NCBI GenBank assembly: GCA_025331565.1
Contig: JAFREQ010000030.1
Location: forward strand, 4,960,001 to 5,024,000
Length of the DNA: 64,000 bases
Direction: 5' to 3'
DNA from: Holacanthus passer
Lineage: Eukaryota; Chordata; Actinopteri; Pomacanthidae
A model generated the notes under the pieces. It was given only the letters and a program-made list of their open reading frames with translations. It had not been told where the DNA came from and ran no database searches. Positions 23,468 to 34,628 of this stretch are shown here, piece by piece; position 1 is the first letter of the stretch, and each line of letters begins with the position of its first letter. Position numbers and translations under genes: made by a program.

Positions 23468-25794
23468 ATGACTCGCTGGGCCCTTCTTGCTCCCCTCCTG
23501 CTCCTGCTGGGCCTGTTCACCCACAGTGCTGTCAGTCAAGAGGCTGAGGACCCAGCTGCAGGAGTACCACCAGGCCAGGCCTCCGATGGCACGCAGGCGG
23601 AGGACGAGAACGGTGATTGGGGACTAAACTCCCTCAGAGGCAGCTTTGAGTCAGTCGGTGGCTACTTTGACTCAGTGCTGGAGTTCATGGGTGGACGTGA
23701 TGGAGTGTGCCAATACCGCTGTCGATATGGTAAGTCAGTTAAATGGAAAAGTAAGCATTATGCAGTATTGTTTGGAGTTATAATAATACTGACATAATGA
23801 TACTTTTTAATCAGCCAGTGTGGTCCACCACTGATAAATCTTTTTGAGAAACACAAAATACTTTTTCTTTATTTGGAATGGACATTGTAATTTTCATAGT
23901 TAGCGAATACTGGCAAAAGAAATTCAGCCATCTGCCCCTTCTAAACAAAAAATATATTTACAAAACATCTATGGGTCAAATTCTTTTAATTCGTAATGCA
24001 ATGGATGATATATCACTGCATAAATGATCCTCTGTTGTTCTTTATGAAATTAGCAAGTGAGGTATCTGACAGTATACTTAGTGGATAATACATTTATATC
24101 ACATCATAAATTTAAGTGAGTGCAGTCTGGAAATTGCCTGTACGAAACAACAATGCGACAGTTTAAACCCAACATAAAGAATCCCGTGACACTAAACAGT
24201 TATTAGCCTTTACTTCTTCTTACTTATCATGTTTGTTATCATCTGAAAGAGGGCCTGGAAATGGACTGTGACCCCAGCATGACAGGAGAGATTTCATGCG
24301 GTGACTGGGGAATGAGTCAAATATCATGTCAAAGGATATAACCAAATAACCTCTGTGACTCAATGTGCAAACATGGATCTACTTTATAAGACAGTTGTCA
24401 AACCACATTTACACTGGGCTGTTGTGAAACATGACCTGCATCTGATATTTTCCCCCTCTCAGGTAAAGCTCCTCTTCCTCGTCCTGGCTACCAGATGCCA
24501 GAACCTGATGGATGTAGCTCCTACTTCTTTGGTCTTCCTGTTCCAAATGGGGTATGCTTCCTCTGTCTGTTCAGGGCAAATTCATGTGGATTTATATAAC
24601 TTGGAAATGAATTCAATACTTACATAAAAAGCTGAATCTCCGAAGGGACTATACAAAAATGACCAGCGTGGGGAAGAGAAAAATCTTGTTTAACTTTTTA
24701 AATAAATAAATGCAAAACTCTCCACCCTAATATATCTGACCTTAGCTCAGCTGTCAAGCTTATTGTGTTAATGGAACAATATTTCGTACATAGACAAAAT
24801 TGCACATAAGGAGTGGAATTAACCAAAATTATGGAAAACATAACAAATGGTGCACGCTGCTATTGAACATTCAAGCTGTTTTCTATTTTTGAACTAAGAG
24901 CTAATAAATGATCAGTTATTACCACTGATTTAGTGGACAGGTGCTTCACCCTTTGCCCTTCAAATAACTTTTTTACAGTCCCTAAATGTGCAGAGAAGTC
25001 TACATTTGAATAACGGAATCAGCTTTTAGTGTGAAGCAAAACTAACCCACTGTGAAACCCCCCATACTTGCTTACAAACTCATTAATCACCTTGCTGTTT
25101 GCCAGATGGACATGGGCATCCCTGCCATGACCAAGTGTTGCAATCAGCTGGATATGTGTTACGACACCTGCGGCTCCAACAAGTACCGCTGCGACTCTAA
25201 GTTCCGCTGGTGCCTCCACAGCATCTGTTCTGACCTCAAGAAGAGCCTTGGCTTCGTGTCAAAAGTTGAAGGTCGGTAACCTTTTAACCTTTATTCCATC
25301 CAGGGCAGAGTTGCTGGGCCCAATGCCGTTTTTCAGCACCATTCAGCCTCAACTTCACTTTTAAAAAATAACTTGCTGGAGTAAAATTAAAACTGATTTG
25401 TGGACATCACTTGCATAAAGCGTGATGCTTCATATTTTAAAATTCAAAAGCAGGTGGGACTGAAAAAGTTCACTGCTGGTCCAGGGATCTTTCAGTAGCC
25501 TGCCTCTCAGTCAAGTTTAAATATTAATGTAATATATAAACCCCATGAAAACCATGTAAAAAAAACCCAATAGGCTGTGTAAATCTCAGATTACAGGAAA
25601 ATGTTGAACACTACCTTCTCTTGTGCACACTGCTCCGTACTGACTCTCTGTTTCTCTGTCACTTCTTCTCCTCAGCATGCGAAACAGTAGCAGACACCTT
25701 GTTCAACACAGTGTGGACTCTGGGCTGCAGACCCTACATGAACAGCCAGAGAGCAGCGTGCTTCTGTCAAGGAGAGGAGAAAGATGAACTTTAG
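23468..25794 (+). CDS. pla2g12b: Group XIIB secretory phospholipase A2-like protein (catalytically inactive)
   Basis: A liver/intestine secretory-pathway protein needed for lipid loading of apoB lipoproteins, with no known phospholipase activity. Four exons: 23468-23729, 24463-24551, 25106-25271 and 25676-25794, giving 211 residues (human about 195). The signal peptide is ALLAPLLLLLGLFTHSAVS. The Ca-loop-like region is followed by MTKCCNQLDMCYDTCG. The PLA2 catalytic His is Leu, as in mammalian PLA2G12B, while PLA2G12A keeps His. Next come NKYRCDSKFRWCLHSICSD and FNTVWTLGCRPYMNSQRAAC, close to human. The protein ends EEKDEL, a classical ER-retrieval tetrapeptide (human ends KEEL), so ER residence is likely. 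Poly(A) signal AATAAA at 26160-26165. The start is chosen because the signal peptide follows directly. Confidence 0.93.
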
Positions 25795-27662
25795 ATTAAG
25801 ACATGAACTCCTCTCCTATTTATAACAGTATCAGCTGGAACAACATATCACATGATGGTGTTCTGAGTTATGCTGTTGCAAAGACTGCTGTGTGACTACT
25901 TGAGTAATTTATTTGGAAGTTCTTTTTTTTTTTTTTTCAGTCACTATTTTACTTTGCAACAAAATTTGGATTTTAAATACCTGTTTAAAGTTCAATTGCA
26001 CACCGCGTTGCAAGCCAAAACTGTGTACAGTGTCGATATTAACACCAATACAGTAGGCTATTTCACATGATTTTGGAAAAGGAAATATCTGGGAGTTCTA
26101 CTTTGCAATGCATGTTTCATAGTTGCAGTGATACCATGTCATACTTAGGATAGTCAATCAATAAATGTTATTGACATGAATGCAATTGTTTCATTTCATG
26201 GTATATGACTGACAGCATTCATTACCTAGACATCCTCAGATCAGTACGCTCCATTAGACAATCCACTTATTAGAGTACTTGGTACAAATATCATTTTGAA
26301 AAACATGAGATAAATTGATGATATATAACTTTGAGTTTAGTTAGTAAGCAGCTATTATCAAAATTATATCAAATATTGAAATTATTTTTAAAAATGTATT
26401 ATGTGTCCAAATCTTAGCTACAGCCCTAACCGGGAACTCATGACTTATCAATCATACATCTAAGACTTTCAGGTTCGGCTAGCCTTTGTCAATTTTAGCT
26501 GTCCTTTGTCTGCCTCAGCCATACTTTGAAGTCAATGCCAACATTTGGTGGCTGACACGTGAAAAAGCTCAAGTTTGCAGCATTAACCTGGTCAGAGTTG
26601 CTGTTTGCACAGTACTTCAAGAATCCAGCAATGCAGTCCAAAAACATTCCTGGACTCATGATGGACAGTTTAAAAAAATAGCTGTAGAAGAACCAGAGAT
26701 TTTGTCTTTTTTTTATGCCATGAATTGTTGTTTTTTTGTCAAATCCTGGCACCTACCCACAATGCAACTTTAATACAGACGGGTCAGATGGAGATTTGAG
26801 TGTTATAATAGTAGCAGCTATTGTTTCTTGTCTTATGCAGGAGTAGGCCCGAGAGCTGTAAACAGACGATGATGTGTTAAGACCAGCAGAATTCCCCTTC
26901 ATTGTTTATCATTTTAGTAAGTTAATGTTAGCATTATGGTTCTAACCTCATTAATGTATCACTTTTTGAGGCATCTCGTTATGTACTCAAGAGTCAGAAG
27001 TGCACTGTTGGTGGCACTACATCAAAAGTCAGGGCACCAACAAAAGTCATTAGAGCGTCCTCTCATGGGTGATTATTCTAAAATGTACAGTGATGAACAT
27101 CAACAATTCAAGCCAACTTTTTTCTGTAACACAAATCATTCATGACTATGGTAAAAAAAAAAGTGTTTGTTTCAACATAATACACAATTCCAATTTTTCA
27201 AATACTCCTTTACTCAGTATGGGAAGAACCATTAGTGGGTGAATGCAAAATACCAGGACCAGGCCATTTTTTTACAGGATTATCCTTTGTGAAAAAATAT
27301 ATATATTTCATCGACAAATTAAGACAGAACCTAAAAAACACATTTTACTTCATCAAATTTATACAGTATCAAGAGAAAAAGGCAGAATAGAAAGAGTTAC
27401 AAAGTAGTGGTGTTCACAGAAATATAGAGCTGAAATGAGTAAAACCTGTTTTAACACACACCAGCACTTAACTGCGCTAACTCTTATTGTAGCACTGTTA
27501 ACTGCAATATTCCTTTGAAGAAGATATTGTTTCTTTCAAGGAGTGATTCAGTACAAAACTGAAAAAGTAACGGAAATACTAAATGGTCCTGTGACTCAAT
27601 GAAATGCATATGTAAATAATGAACTGAGGTCCATGTGGTCTGTCTGGGCTCGCAGGTTCAAA
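25795..27662. other. pla2g12b 3' UTR and intergenic DNA
   Basis: The 3' UTR probably ends near 26185. The rest is AT-rich with no recognised gene or repeat. Confidence 0.5.
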
Positions 27663-28153
27663 TCAAAGACGCTCGTGACGCTCCACTGATCTATGGCAAA
27701 AAAGAGAAAAATATGATAAACATGTGAGACCAAATGGCAGTTACTCAATGCTGTTCACAAACTTCTATTTAATTCAACCTACAGTTCATGAAGAGTGTAA
27801 TTCAAAAACACTATCTATTTCAGACATTTGAAGTTCATTGTTATGGAGATTTAACTCAATATTATTAGAATATGACTGTGATGTTTTATTGGTTGGAATT
27901 AGTTTTAAAATGGAGCATAATATAACTATATATTATGCATGCTAAACTGGTAGTATTATATACGGGTGTTGGTACATTATTATACCTGTGGAAAATACAT
28001 TTCACTCACTTAACAAAACAAAGAAAGCTCCCAGTGAACATTCATCAAGTTTCAATTCTTCAAAGATACTCATTGTCAAACTTAAGTCTACTTACTTTAG
28101 CCAGTCTGAGAGGTTAAAGAGTTGGCTGGCTGGGTCCTGTTTTGCTTCACCTT
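27663..28153 (-). CDS. Two candidate terminal exons of unknown gene
   Basis: Minus-strand segments 28096-28153 and 27663-27690 each follow a pyrimidine-AG acceptor. The first ends in a strong GTAAGT donor. Spliced, they read EGEAKQDPASQLFNLSDW then LKSVERHERL and stop. They need an upstream exon ending in phase 1. They lie 3' of the ZNF318-like gene at 28899 and could be alternative exons of it, but its known last exon ends in a stop and no phase-matched donor was found. I do not recognise the peptide. Confidence 0.35.
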
Positions 28154-28714
28154 CTGTAGAAGTTCGTCAAACCAGAAAAAATAAAAGTGGTTGAGCAAGA
28201 CACAGAATATCTCATAATATTACATTGGCATAACAGCAACCTTAACTAGAAAGCCTGAGGGCTGGACTACAACTGTGTGGAAATTCAATATTTACTGACT
28301 GTGAGATGAAGAAGAAATATTTAAGATGCTGCACCATTTCTAGGTCAGCAATCAAAACTAAGAAAGTCTGTGACATTGACCAACTTAACTCCTTTGTACA
28401 AAAGGTCAGATTTCCTTGAGTTGTTTCATGCCTTCGAAGTCCGTGTTCAGATAACACTCTTGGATTTGATCTACTCATCAGAGGCTTGCAACTCAACTTG
28501 CAGCCAGTGTTCACCTGTTATAAATATGGCTGTGGCTCAAGTTTCCAGCAGATCAGTGCTCACAAAGCAGCATTGTGACAGTGGGAAACATGGCATTAGA
28601 ACTAAGTGAAAGTGTCAGAAGTCAGTGTAAAATATGAAAAACATCGAACCTATGAAAGATTACTAAAAATGTTCAAAAAACCCATCTGAAAATATTAAGA
28701 AATCCTAAAGATTG

Positions 28715-28855
28715 CTGGGCCTGTATTTATCAAATGTCTCAGAATCATTTCTAGGAATCACGCTAAAAGTAATCCTAGGACTAAAAACACTCCTATCTCA
28801 GAGTAGGAGTGAAGGAGTCATTCATAAAGGTTCCTGACTTGACTGTGATATCACT
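28715..28855. repeat. Dispersed repeat with atcctagga/ctcagagtaggagt units
   Basis: Contains 'tgtatttatcaaatgtctca' and 'ctcagagtaggagtgaagga', phrases I recognise from a common fish MITE-like repeat. It lies in the 3' flank of the ZNF318-like gene. Confidence 0.45.
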
Positions 28856-28898
28856 GTTTTACAACACTGTCAGCATTCAAGTTCCATAAACTAACCTT

Positions 28899-31823
28899 TC
28901 ATCTTTGATATAAAATTTTACGTTTCTTCTTCTGCCTATTCTTCTTTTGGCTTTTTGTGAGTTGCTTTAGATAACTCTGAAGGGTTGGCTTAGTGGTGAT
29001 GACCTGCAGGCAGCGAGGGCGAGAGGTCGACCCAATTTGGCCTTCACTTTTAGACAGATCTGGATTCAACAAAAAGCGATGGTCGGTGTTCTGTGGAGGA
29101 CAATGCTCACTGGGATAAAGGGAGGGAGGAATGGCACCCTGAGTATATGTCCAGTAAGAATTTGTAGCAGCACTATAAGAATCACTGTGGTATGCATCGT
29201 ACTGAGAGTACTGGGGCAAACTGTAATTTGTAAATGCAGAAAAAGCAGCAGTGTCGGCATGGGGATACGTTTGGTTTTGTGGATAAGGATGTTGATAAGG
29301 GGAGGTTTCTTTGGAGTCTTTTCCATCTTTGTCTCTGTCCCTGTGCTTCTGTGCTTCTTCGCTGTCCTGGTTGCCATCTTGGCCTGTCGGTCCATCTCTG
29401 CTTCTGTCCCTCGAGCTGCTGCGTTCAGACGTTTGCCTTTGTTTCAAGTCTCTGCTGTGGGAGTGCCGACGGCGAGAGGGGCTGGGACTATAGCTTCTAG
29501 AGGTAGACCTTGAGGAGGTGGAGATGGAGGAGGAGGAGGAATTCCTGTCCTGTCTGTGAAAGCCTCTCTGCTGACCTTCCCGCTCCCGTCTGCTTTCAGT
29601 CTTAATGCCTCCACGCTTCTTACCATACAGCCTCTCCTGAGTCCGGTCTGCTAATTTGCTCATCTCTTCCACTTCCATGCTCAACCCAAGACTGTTAAGA
29701 ATGTTCTGGAGTTGTACATGCTGCTCATCCACCTTTGGTTTTTCTTCTTCTACTTCTTTCTTCTTCACTGCTGGGGGAGACCTGGATCGACTACTAGAGC
29801 CAAAACAGATGTGTCCACTGTCATTCTTCTTCTCATCATCATCAGGTAGGTGATCATTGAGGGATGTCTCTTGACTAGGCGGATTGGTCTTCCTCTCTCC
29901 ACTGTTGGTCCAACTGTGGCCCAGCAGCGAGACTCCAGTGCTTGATTGCTTGTTCTCGCTCCTGAAGGGCAGATCAGACTTGTTATCCACAGTAGGGGGC
30001 TGAACATTCAGGAGCTCCTGACCTAAAGGAAGATCCTCACTGTCATCGTTGACAATCCTACTGAGCAGGTCCATGTCTACTCCTTTGTTCAGCACACTGA
30101 GGAAACGCTGGAAACCTTGATTGACACTGTTATTGGCTGATGAAGTCATACTGCGGCTGGGAGGAGTCGGTGTGGCATCGGGGACCTGGGAAAGGTCAGA
30201 TATGCAGAAACACTGCTTATTCCTTAAACATTAATTCATGAAAAAAGGAACTTAAAGCAACCATCACTTCCTTGTGAACATGTTTCTACCAAATGAGGAT
30301 TTATATAGACAGACTGAAAGAAGAATAAGACATTCTGTAATTGATCAAAACATCTTATTGTAGCACTATACTATATTGTAGCACAAACTTCATTTAGAGG
30401 GAGGCTTTGGAACTTTTAGAAGGCACTGTCTGTAGTACAGTATTAGATTACCTTATGACATCTGATATGTTATTTTGCCAACAACATTTTAGGATGTAGC
30501 TCAACAGTTCTTTTTTTTAATGTTTTTTCCAGAACATCTGACAGATGCTGGATTTTTTAGGTTGATAGCAATATTGATATTGTCAATATATCATGAGATG
30601 AAAACATCTGATGACATCTGATCTGAATCTGAACATCTGATCTGAATATATCATCAGATGAAAACATCTCATGATATTGTGCCTTGTTGAAAATGATACG
30701 CAAATGTTACTAGGTCCAACCTGGTTAGACTCCCATCATGAAAGTAGCTAAATGCATTTCTGTGCTGAAATTCCAAACCTGAGAGCTGTGTGGTGGGTGA
30801 TTTTGAAAAACATGTCTAAAGACATGTGATTGCGTATGTTTGTCTTTATGTTAACCTGTCTCTCAACCACTGCATGCTAGCAAAGGTATCAGTCGCCAGT
30901 ACAGGATAAGCGAGTATAGAACATACATGGATGAATGGATATATTTGATGATTATTAGTCCAATTTTAATTGGTGTCAACTCTAACACAAAACTCTAATT
31001 TCATGTGTGATTTAGTGTCTAAATATTACAAACCTCCTTGTTTGCTGGCAAAACACAGGGACCACTACATCGCTGCTTCATTAATGCCTTCACTCTGAGC
31101 TTGAGGGGATTGTCTTCCTGCAGCAAAGCGTCTTTGCTCAGGCTGGATGAGTTCATTCTGCTTTTAGGAGACTGGACCTGAGCAGCGAAAGGGGAGGCAA
31201 TACAGTATACAGTATATTATCTGGAAAGCAGTTGACACTTGCAAGCTTAAAAGCATTGCATTCTCAAAGTAAACTAGTTGTATAAAACAGCCGATTATCT
31301 GATCAATAAATCTGTTACTCACCTTTGACAGAAAGCTGACAGAATGTCGTTGCTGCAAAATTGCATTCACCCTGTCTTTAAGAGTTGCACCTTTGCACAT
31401 AGCTGATTGTTCATTGTGGGAAAAGCTTGGAGGCGATGTATCTTTTGCAAACGTTTCAACTTTTTTCAGAGCAATAGCTACTTTCTTATGCATTATCTTC
31501 TCCTCTATCTCTCTAAGCTCGTTCCACTTTCTTTTCAGCTCCGGATCCTTCTCTACCTCTTCCATTTCATAGGGTTCTCCATCTGGGTCCTCAACTTCTG
31601 ACTCCTTAATGTAAAAGTTTTGTGAGGGAGGGACCTTCAATCCCAGATTCACTCCCATGTTGCTTTGTGGTTCATCAACAGTGTATCTTGAATACTGGCA
31701 GTAAGTGTCCCAGTCATTATTAGCTCTTGAGACATTCCCCATGCTGTTATTAACCACAGTCTGGTGATTTGGGTCCAGACTTCCCTGCAGTCTTTGAATA
31801 GCTTCCCAGTCAAATGGATTCAT
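28899..31823 (-). CDS. ZNF318-like SR-rich nuclear protein (copy 1)
   Basis: Three coding exons (31323-31823, 31034-31177, 28899-30185), all phase 0, giving 643 residues. The start MNPFDWEAIQRLQG follows a likely 5' UTR intron (acceptor near 31872, donor near 32197). Exon 1 is acidic and charged, with KRKWNELREIEEKIMHKKVA, probably coiled. The last exon has GFQRFLSVLNKGVDMDLL, SSSRSRSPPAV, LQNILNSLGLSMEVEE, then RTQERLYGKK, an RS-rich tract, a Tyr-rich low-complexity region, and SRPRCLQVI near the C-terminus. The order helix - RSRSPS - TQERL(Y/H)GKK - SRPxxxVI matches the N-terminal half of vertebrate ZNF318, but the zinc fingers are absent. A basic tail (KSQKKNRQKKKRK) could be a nuclear signal. 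The neighbour at 34629-37227 shares the last exon. A nuclear transcription or RNA-linked role is inference. Confidence 0.75.
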
Positions 31824-32197
31824 CCTTCAGCACAGTCTCTCTTACGGTTTATCCAGTCACAACTCTCTGGAAGTAGAAACAATGTGGAGAAATGATTGTG
31901 GGTTAAGTAGCACAGATCTGTGTGAAGACTTTGCTGACAGTATAGTAACTACCATTTTACTTGAAAGTTGAACACGCCCCCACCTAGCGACTGTTAAATT
32001 AACTTAGCTTCAATATTGACCACATTTGTGCAAAGACAAAGCAATTTAAGGACCGAACAAACAGCCAAAATGCGAAAATCTTGCTGATAGATCAGCGTTA
32101 GCTTGGCAGCTAACAGACTGTTTACCTACTATAGCTCCTCAAATGACCTCTTCTTCTTCTGTCGCATCGCGCGGAAAGTTATTTTCAGGCGCTTACT

Positions 32198-32356
32198 TCG
32201 AAAACTAAGTTCTTGGATAGTGCAAAGTCAAAACGGAGCTTTAGTAAGGTTCAGCCGTTGGAAAGGACAAGTGTTAATGGTAGAAAATAGCAACTTCAGC
32301 CCAGACTGCTTCGATCGTTATTGTCGAAAATGGATGTTAACAGCGCCACCTGTTGG
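32198..32356 (-). promoter_or_regulatory. Probable promoter/non-coding first exon of ZNF318-like copy 1
   Basis: On the minus strand a GTAAGC donor ends an exon at 32198, and an acceptor near 31872 leads to the start codon. A CTCF-like motif CAGCGCCACCTGTTGG is at 32341-32356. Confidence 0.45.
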
Positions 32357-32565
32357 ACGGAGGACCAGCACTACAGGTATAATTCTGCTGATGTGTGATG
32401 TATGCTCTTAGTGCATAAATCATGACCTATACAGTCTATGATCATGACACGATTAAAGGTGTTGACTCGTTCTGTTCCACTCATCTTTGACAAAAATCTA
32501 ATGATGTACATTACCATGTCTTCTACTCTACTCTCTTCTAATAAAATTAAATGAAGGCTGAGCAC

Positions 32566-32922
32566 TTAAACCTGCATGATGTCACTGGGATATAAAATCA
32601 ATCTCTGCTTGATACACTCAATGTCACACTGACTTTGCTGGCCCCAAGATGTTTGTGCAATTCCCTGCAAACAAAAGTGGTGATTACATGTTTTAAGAAG
32701 TAAACTAAATCTTACAGGCCAATAGTGTTTTTTCCTCGTTGTGTCTGAAGTACTACCAGATTTTTCCTCTACAAAGATCACATCTTCACCAGTCAGTTCT
32801 TCATTTTCTAGCCTTTGAAGAGTGGTGTAAGTATTGACTTTCACAGGCATCAGGTTAAGGCATGAAGGAGGAGTTGTACATTCACCTCTCTGTGAATTGA
32901 CTTGTCTGAAGGAAGCAGAGAC
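32566..32922 (-). CDS. Two-exon 3' fragment or small gene, unknown
   Basis: Exons 32716-32922 and 32566-32664 are split by a 51-bp GT-AG intron and are both in phase 0. An in-frame ATG at 32850 gives MPVKVNTYTTLQRLENEELT. Other visible stretches are GEDVIFVEEKSGSTSDTTRK and, after the intron, GIAQTSWGQQSQCDIECIKQ, ending SDIMQV and stop. The reading frame is also open upstream to the acceptor at 32923 (69 codons), so this is either the tail of a longer gene or a roughly 77-residue protein. I recognise no domain. It lies between the two ZNF318-like genes on the same strand and could be alternative 3' exons of the upstream copy. Confidence 0.4.
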   Translation of the reverse strand, partial: VSASFRQVNSQRGECTTPPSCLNLMPVKVNTYTTLQRLENEELTGEDVIFVEEKSGSTSDTTRKKHYWPVRFSLLLKTCNHHFCLQGIAQTSWGQQSQCDIECIKQRLILYPSDIMQV

Positions 32923-34628
32923 CTGAAATTTTGATAAGTGATCATTTTAGTCATTTAACAATTACAAGTAATCTTTTTGTGCAATTGAATACTTTTGGTC
33001 ATTAATCAGACTAATATCTGCTGTTTTGTCATTTTACACACTGAATGATTAACCAAAATAAAAAAAATCTGATTAATCAGTAATGTCAGAAATCATTAGT
33101 CCCAATGTGAAGTCTACTTTTCCTCATACAGGTAACAAGAATACAGGTGTTAGATGATGTAGAGAAACAATCCCAGGCCAATTTCTGTAAGAATGCGACC
33201 AATACAACTATACTTTACACGTAGGGTATAAATGCTTTCATCTTTTCCATCTATATTTGGCCTATTCTGATGTTGTTGTCTTCTGTACTATGAACAGGTT
33301 CATGACAATAACCGAATGTACTGTGCAGCCTGCCAAGGAGGACAATTTCATGACATTTTGTACATTGACAGTCCCATCCAATTTTGGTACTTGTGAGAAA
33401 ATGTTTATTTTCCAACACAGTCAAGAAGAATTAGTGCAATTAAACAGTTCTTTATTTATTTCGAATCACTTTTTAATATTATGTAACTCGAATATTTACA
33501 CTTTTTCCTGCATGTGTACACATATAGAAAACAAGTCAACCTAAAAGAGACACTTAAGTGTAGAAAACCAACGGAAGCCAAGAATGACCGTGCTTGCAAT
33601 AATTTTTATAATGCCCTTATCTCAAGATCACAAATTATTTTGTTATCGAGAGAACAACCCATTATTAGAACAAAAAGGCTGTTTCCTCTTATTACTCATG
33701 TTTATCAGAGGTCAGGAGAGCCATGCCAGCGTGCAAATTTAATGTCTTGACAACTGTAGCAACTGATTTAAGCTAAAAACATCAGATCAACGAGCACCCA
33801 TTAATGATCAACACATCACAGTACTTCAGTCTTGCTTATGTATATACATACTTTATTCAAACACCCACCAATGTGGGTATTTATTTTCCAGTTACCCCAT
33901 GCCAACTATAATTGTTTCAATTGTAGCCTACTGGACAGTTAAACATCTGCTTTAAATTGAGCACTTCATGTAAGCTTAGCTCTTACAACAATTAGCTATA
34001 ATGTAAATATCCACACATAAACTCATGGCATTAGAAAAATAATAATTGCAAGCAGGGCTGTTATTGGCTTCCATACGTTTTGGAATCGTAGGTCAGCCAA
34101 AAAACCTCTGAAGACTAAACACTGGACTATGGTGCTAGTTCATTAGGATTTCTTACAAAATGACCTCTCTACACAAATGATCTCAACAAAAAATAGAATG
34201 AATCAAATCAGTGTGTTTAAAAAAAATTGAAAAACTAAATTAGGAAGACAAAGATATCCAGAAATCAATAAACACTTTCAGCACACTGTGTCAGAGACTT
34301 TCTCACTCATGGCATTGTGCTATGGGTATAAGAACAGACTGGGCAACGGACAGGCCTCCAACACCATCTGTAATTCACGTGGTCAACAACTGTTAATGTC
34401 ATTGTTGTTTTCATTGATTTTAGCATTAAGTTTGTTGCTGCTAGTAGCTTGCAAATGTTAAACACTGATTTTCTCTTAGGTAATATTCAAATGTGTTTTG
34501 TGGTTAAAACAGGACTCCCTGAAGGCCCAACCATTTACTTCATGATTATCTTTAATAATTCATCAGAGGCAAAAGTTATTTTTTCAACATCTGTCAGTTA
34601 GTTTTAAAGTCACCCGATGCAGCTGTCT
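32923..34628. other. Intergenic, AT-rich
   Basis: No recognisable gene or repeat. Probably holds the 3' UTR of the ZNF318-like copy 2. Confidence 0.45.

Noticed and set aside
29037..29513. 158-codon plus-strand open frame
   Set aside because: It is antisense to the RS-rich last exon of the ZNF318-like gene; codon bias of the real exon opens the opposite strand.
32103..32411. 102-codon plus-strand frame upstream of ZNF318-like copy 1
   Set aside because: It overlaps the likely non-coding first exon on the other strand, and its composition is not protein-like.
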